A DNA stretch of 64,000 nt, taken from the NCBI RefSeq assembly GCF_963678635.1, contig NW_026971606.1, forward strand, positions 1 to 64,000. Direction: 5' to 3'. Positions 63,451-64,000 of this stretch are shown here, piece by piece. This DNA comes from Symsagittifera roscoffensis (Eukaryota > Xenacoelomorpha > Acoela > Convolutidae). The translations under genes and the position numbers were made by a program. How positions within the stretch are numbered: position 1 is the stretch's first letter; the number at the start of each line of letters is the position of its first letter. A model generated the notes under the pieces. It was given only the letters and a program-made list of their open reading frames with translations, was not told where the DNA came from and made no database searches.

Positions 63451-64000
63451 CAACTCATTTAATGGAACAATGCTTGAATTTGAAATCACCGGTGATCGTA
63501 ACAATTTTGTTGACCTGCAAAAAATCTAATTGGAAATCTAGCTGATCTGAAATACGACTAGGCTGATCCTAGTGTGTCTGATTCACCATTCCTGCCTTTT
63601 CTCTGACTAAACTCTCTGCTGATGGACTCAAAATCTCAAATGCCAATAGTAATTTTGCGCATAAAAGCTTTATTGGAACAGACTTTTGTAACAGCAAAAA
63701 AGTCAAAGGCTCAAAGTCAGGGATATCGTTTTGAAAACGATCCCGCTGGGATAGATGCAGCTGGTTTTACATCTAAACGAGAACTGGTCCGCAAATTGAA
63801 GGAAATTTCTTGCAAATTCTGGTCTTCGCACCTGGCAACAGGAAGATCTTTTTGCTCGTGAACCGGTGAGACAAATTATAAAAGCAATGAACCCCAATAA
63901 TGCATTTCTTTGAACAAATTGTACAAATTGGACTGTAACCGATTGTTTTGAGACAGAACGATTTGCCTATAGCAAGCACACCAATTAATAATAAGATCAG
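63451..64000 (+). pseudogene. Major capsid protein, N-terminal part (Mav-2), cut by window edge
   Basis: GTMLEFEITGDRNNFVDLQK is the first strand region of a Polinton capsid protein (compare SSIEFEFETDRNLYLDMRD in Mav-1). Later segments in other frames read KISNANSNFAHKSFIGTDF and GYRFENDPAGIDAAGF, parallel to ANGLYPHKAQISNEF and GYSFEEYPDAFD. Multiple frameshifts. Confidence 0.7.

Larger units (their letters stand above)
49200..64000. mobile_element. Maverick/Polinton Mav-2, heavily decayed, runs off right edge
   Basis: Same plan as Mav-1, polymerase on minus at left and integrase, penton, pVI-like and capsid genes on plus at right, but the proteins are well diverged and closer to a different Maverick lineage. 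ATPase, DEDD-like and small genes that should lie before the integrase are missing, so a deletion is likely around 60.7-61.3 kb. Contains a tandem duplication and inserted G-rich satellite. Confidence 0.8.

Noticed and set aside
1-64000. TGA read as Trp (alternative genetic code)
   Set aside because: Some in-frame TGA codons stand near expected Trp, in the DEDD-like gene and the membrane protein. Others replace Gly or Arg positions, TGG is used normally, and TGA also ends several genes at the expected place (12,937 and 14,505). Decay explains it.

Overview
This window is AT-rich invertebrate (metazoan) genomic DNA made mostly of mobile-element remains, with one apparently intact spliced host gene. 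The eukaryotic origin is shown by introns, LTR and Maverick/Polinton elements, microsatellites and an assembly gap of 200 N. The two introns of the host gene end in TTTTTTCAG and TATTTTCAG, and a TTTTTTCAG lies directly before the ATG of the Maverick polymerase gene. That would suit a nematode-like host, but I cannot name the species.

Layout. 1-14,950 is the decayed Maverick (Polinton) Mav-1. It has protein-primed DNA polymerase B on the minus strand (1-4,031), a CCAAT/TATA promoter zone, and a small minus-strand gene pair at 6.4-7.0 kb. A plus-strand run follows: a PC4-like candidate, an unknown conserved gene, a DEDD-nuclease-like gene, a membrane protein, packaging ATPase, two small conserved genes, integrase, penton-like minor capsid, pVI-like basic protein, major capsid, a second membrane protein and an adenovirus-type cysteine protease. 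Most carry frameshifts or stops. 14,950-16,890 is short repeats, a poly-C tract and a (CATA)n microsatellite. 16,894-33,011 is one 16.1-kb Ty3/gypsy-type LTR retrotransposon on the minus strand, with 408-bp LTRs (about 96% identical by my count), Gag, protease, RT/RNase H and integrase. It also has large extra reading frames both before Gag and after integrase.

33,256-37,137 (minus) is the best host gene: three exons joining in frame to 619 codons, with one membrane segment, a ZU5 domain, a UPA-like region and a death-domain-like region, as in the cytoplasmic half of UNC5 receptors. 37.8-46.9 kb is a repeat field. It holds three copies of a 1.1-kb element with CCCGGGTTGAC inverted ends, G-rich satellite arrays, GGAATCCGC-type minisatellites, a 120-bp tandem repeat and the N gap. 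47.7-49.2 kb is a non-LTR-type reverse transcriptase remnant.

49.2-64.0 kb is a second, different and more decayed Maverick, Mav-2. It has polymerase fragments, a 4.5-4.9-kb tandem duplication (51,317-56,224 and 56,225-60,744), and then integrase, penton, pVI-like and major-capsid remnants running off the right edge in the same order as Mav-1.

In life the Maverick genes would have formed a virus-like unit: polymerase and integrase for replication and insertion; capsid, penton, pVI-like protein, protease and ATPase for particles. None of the key genes is intact here. The retrotransposon is also defective. The ZU5 gene is the only long reading frame that looks free of damage.
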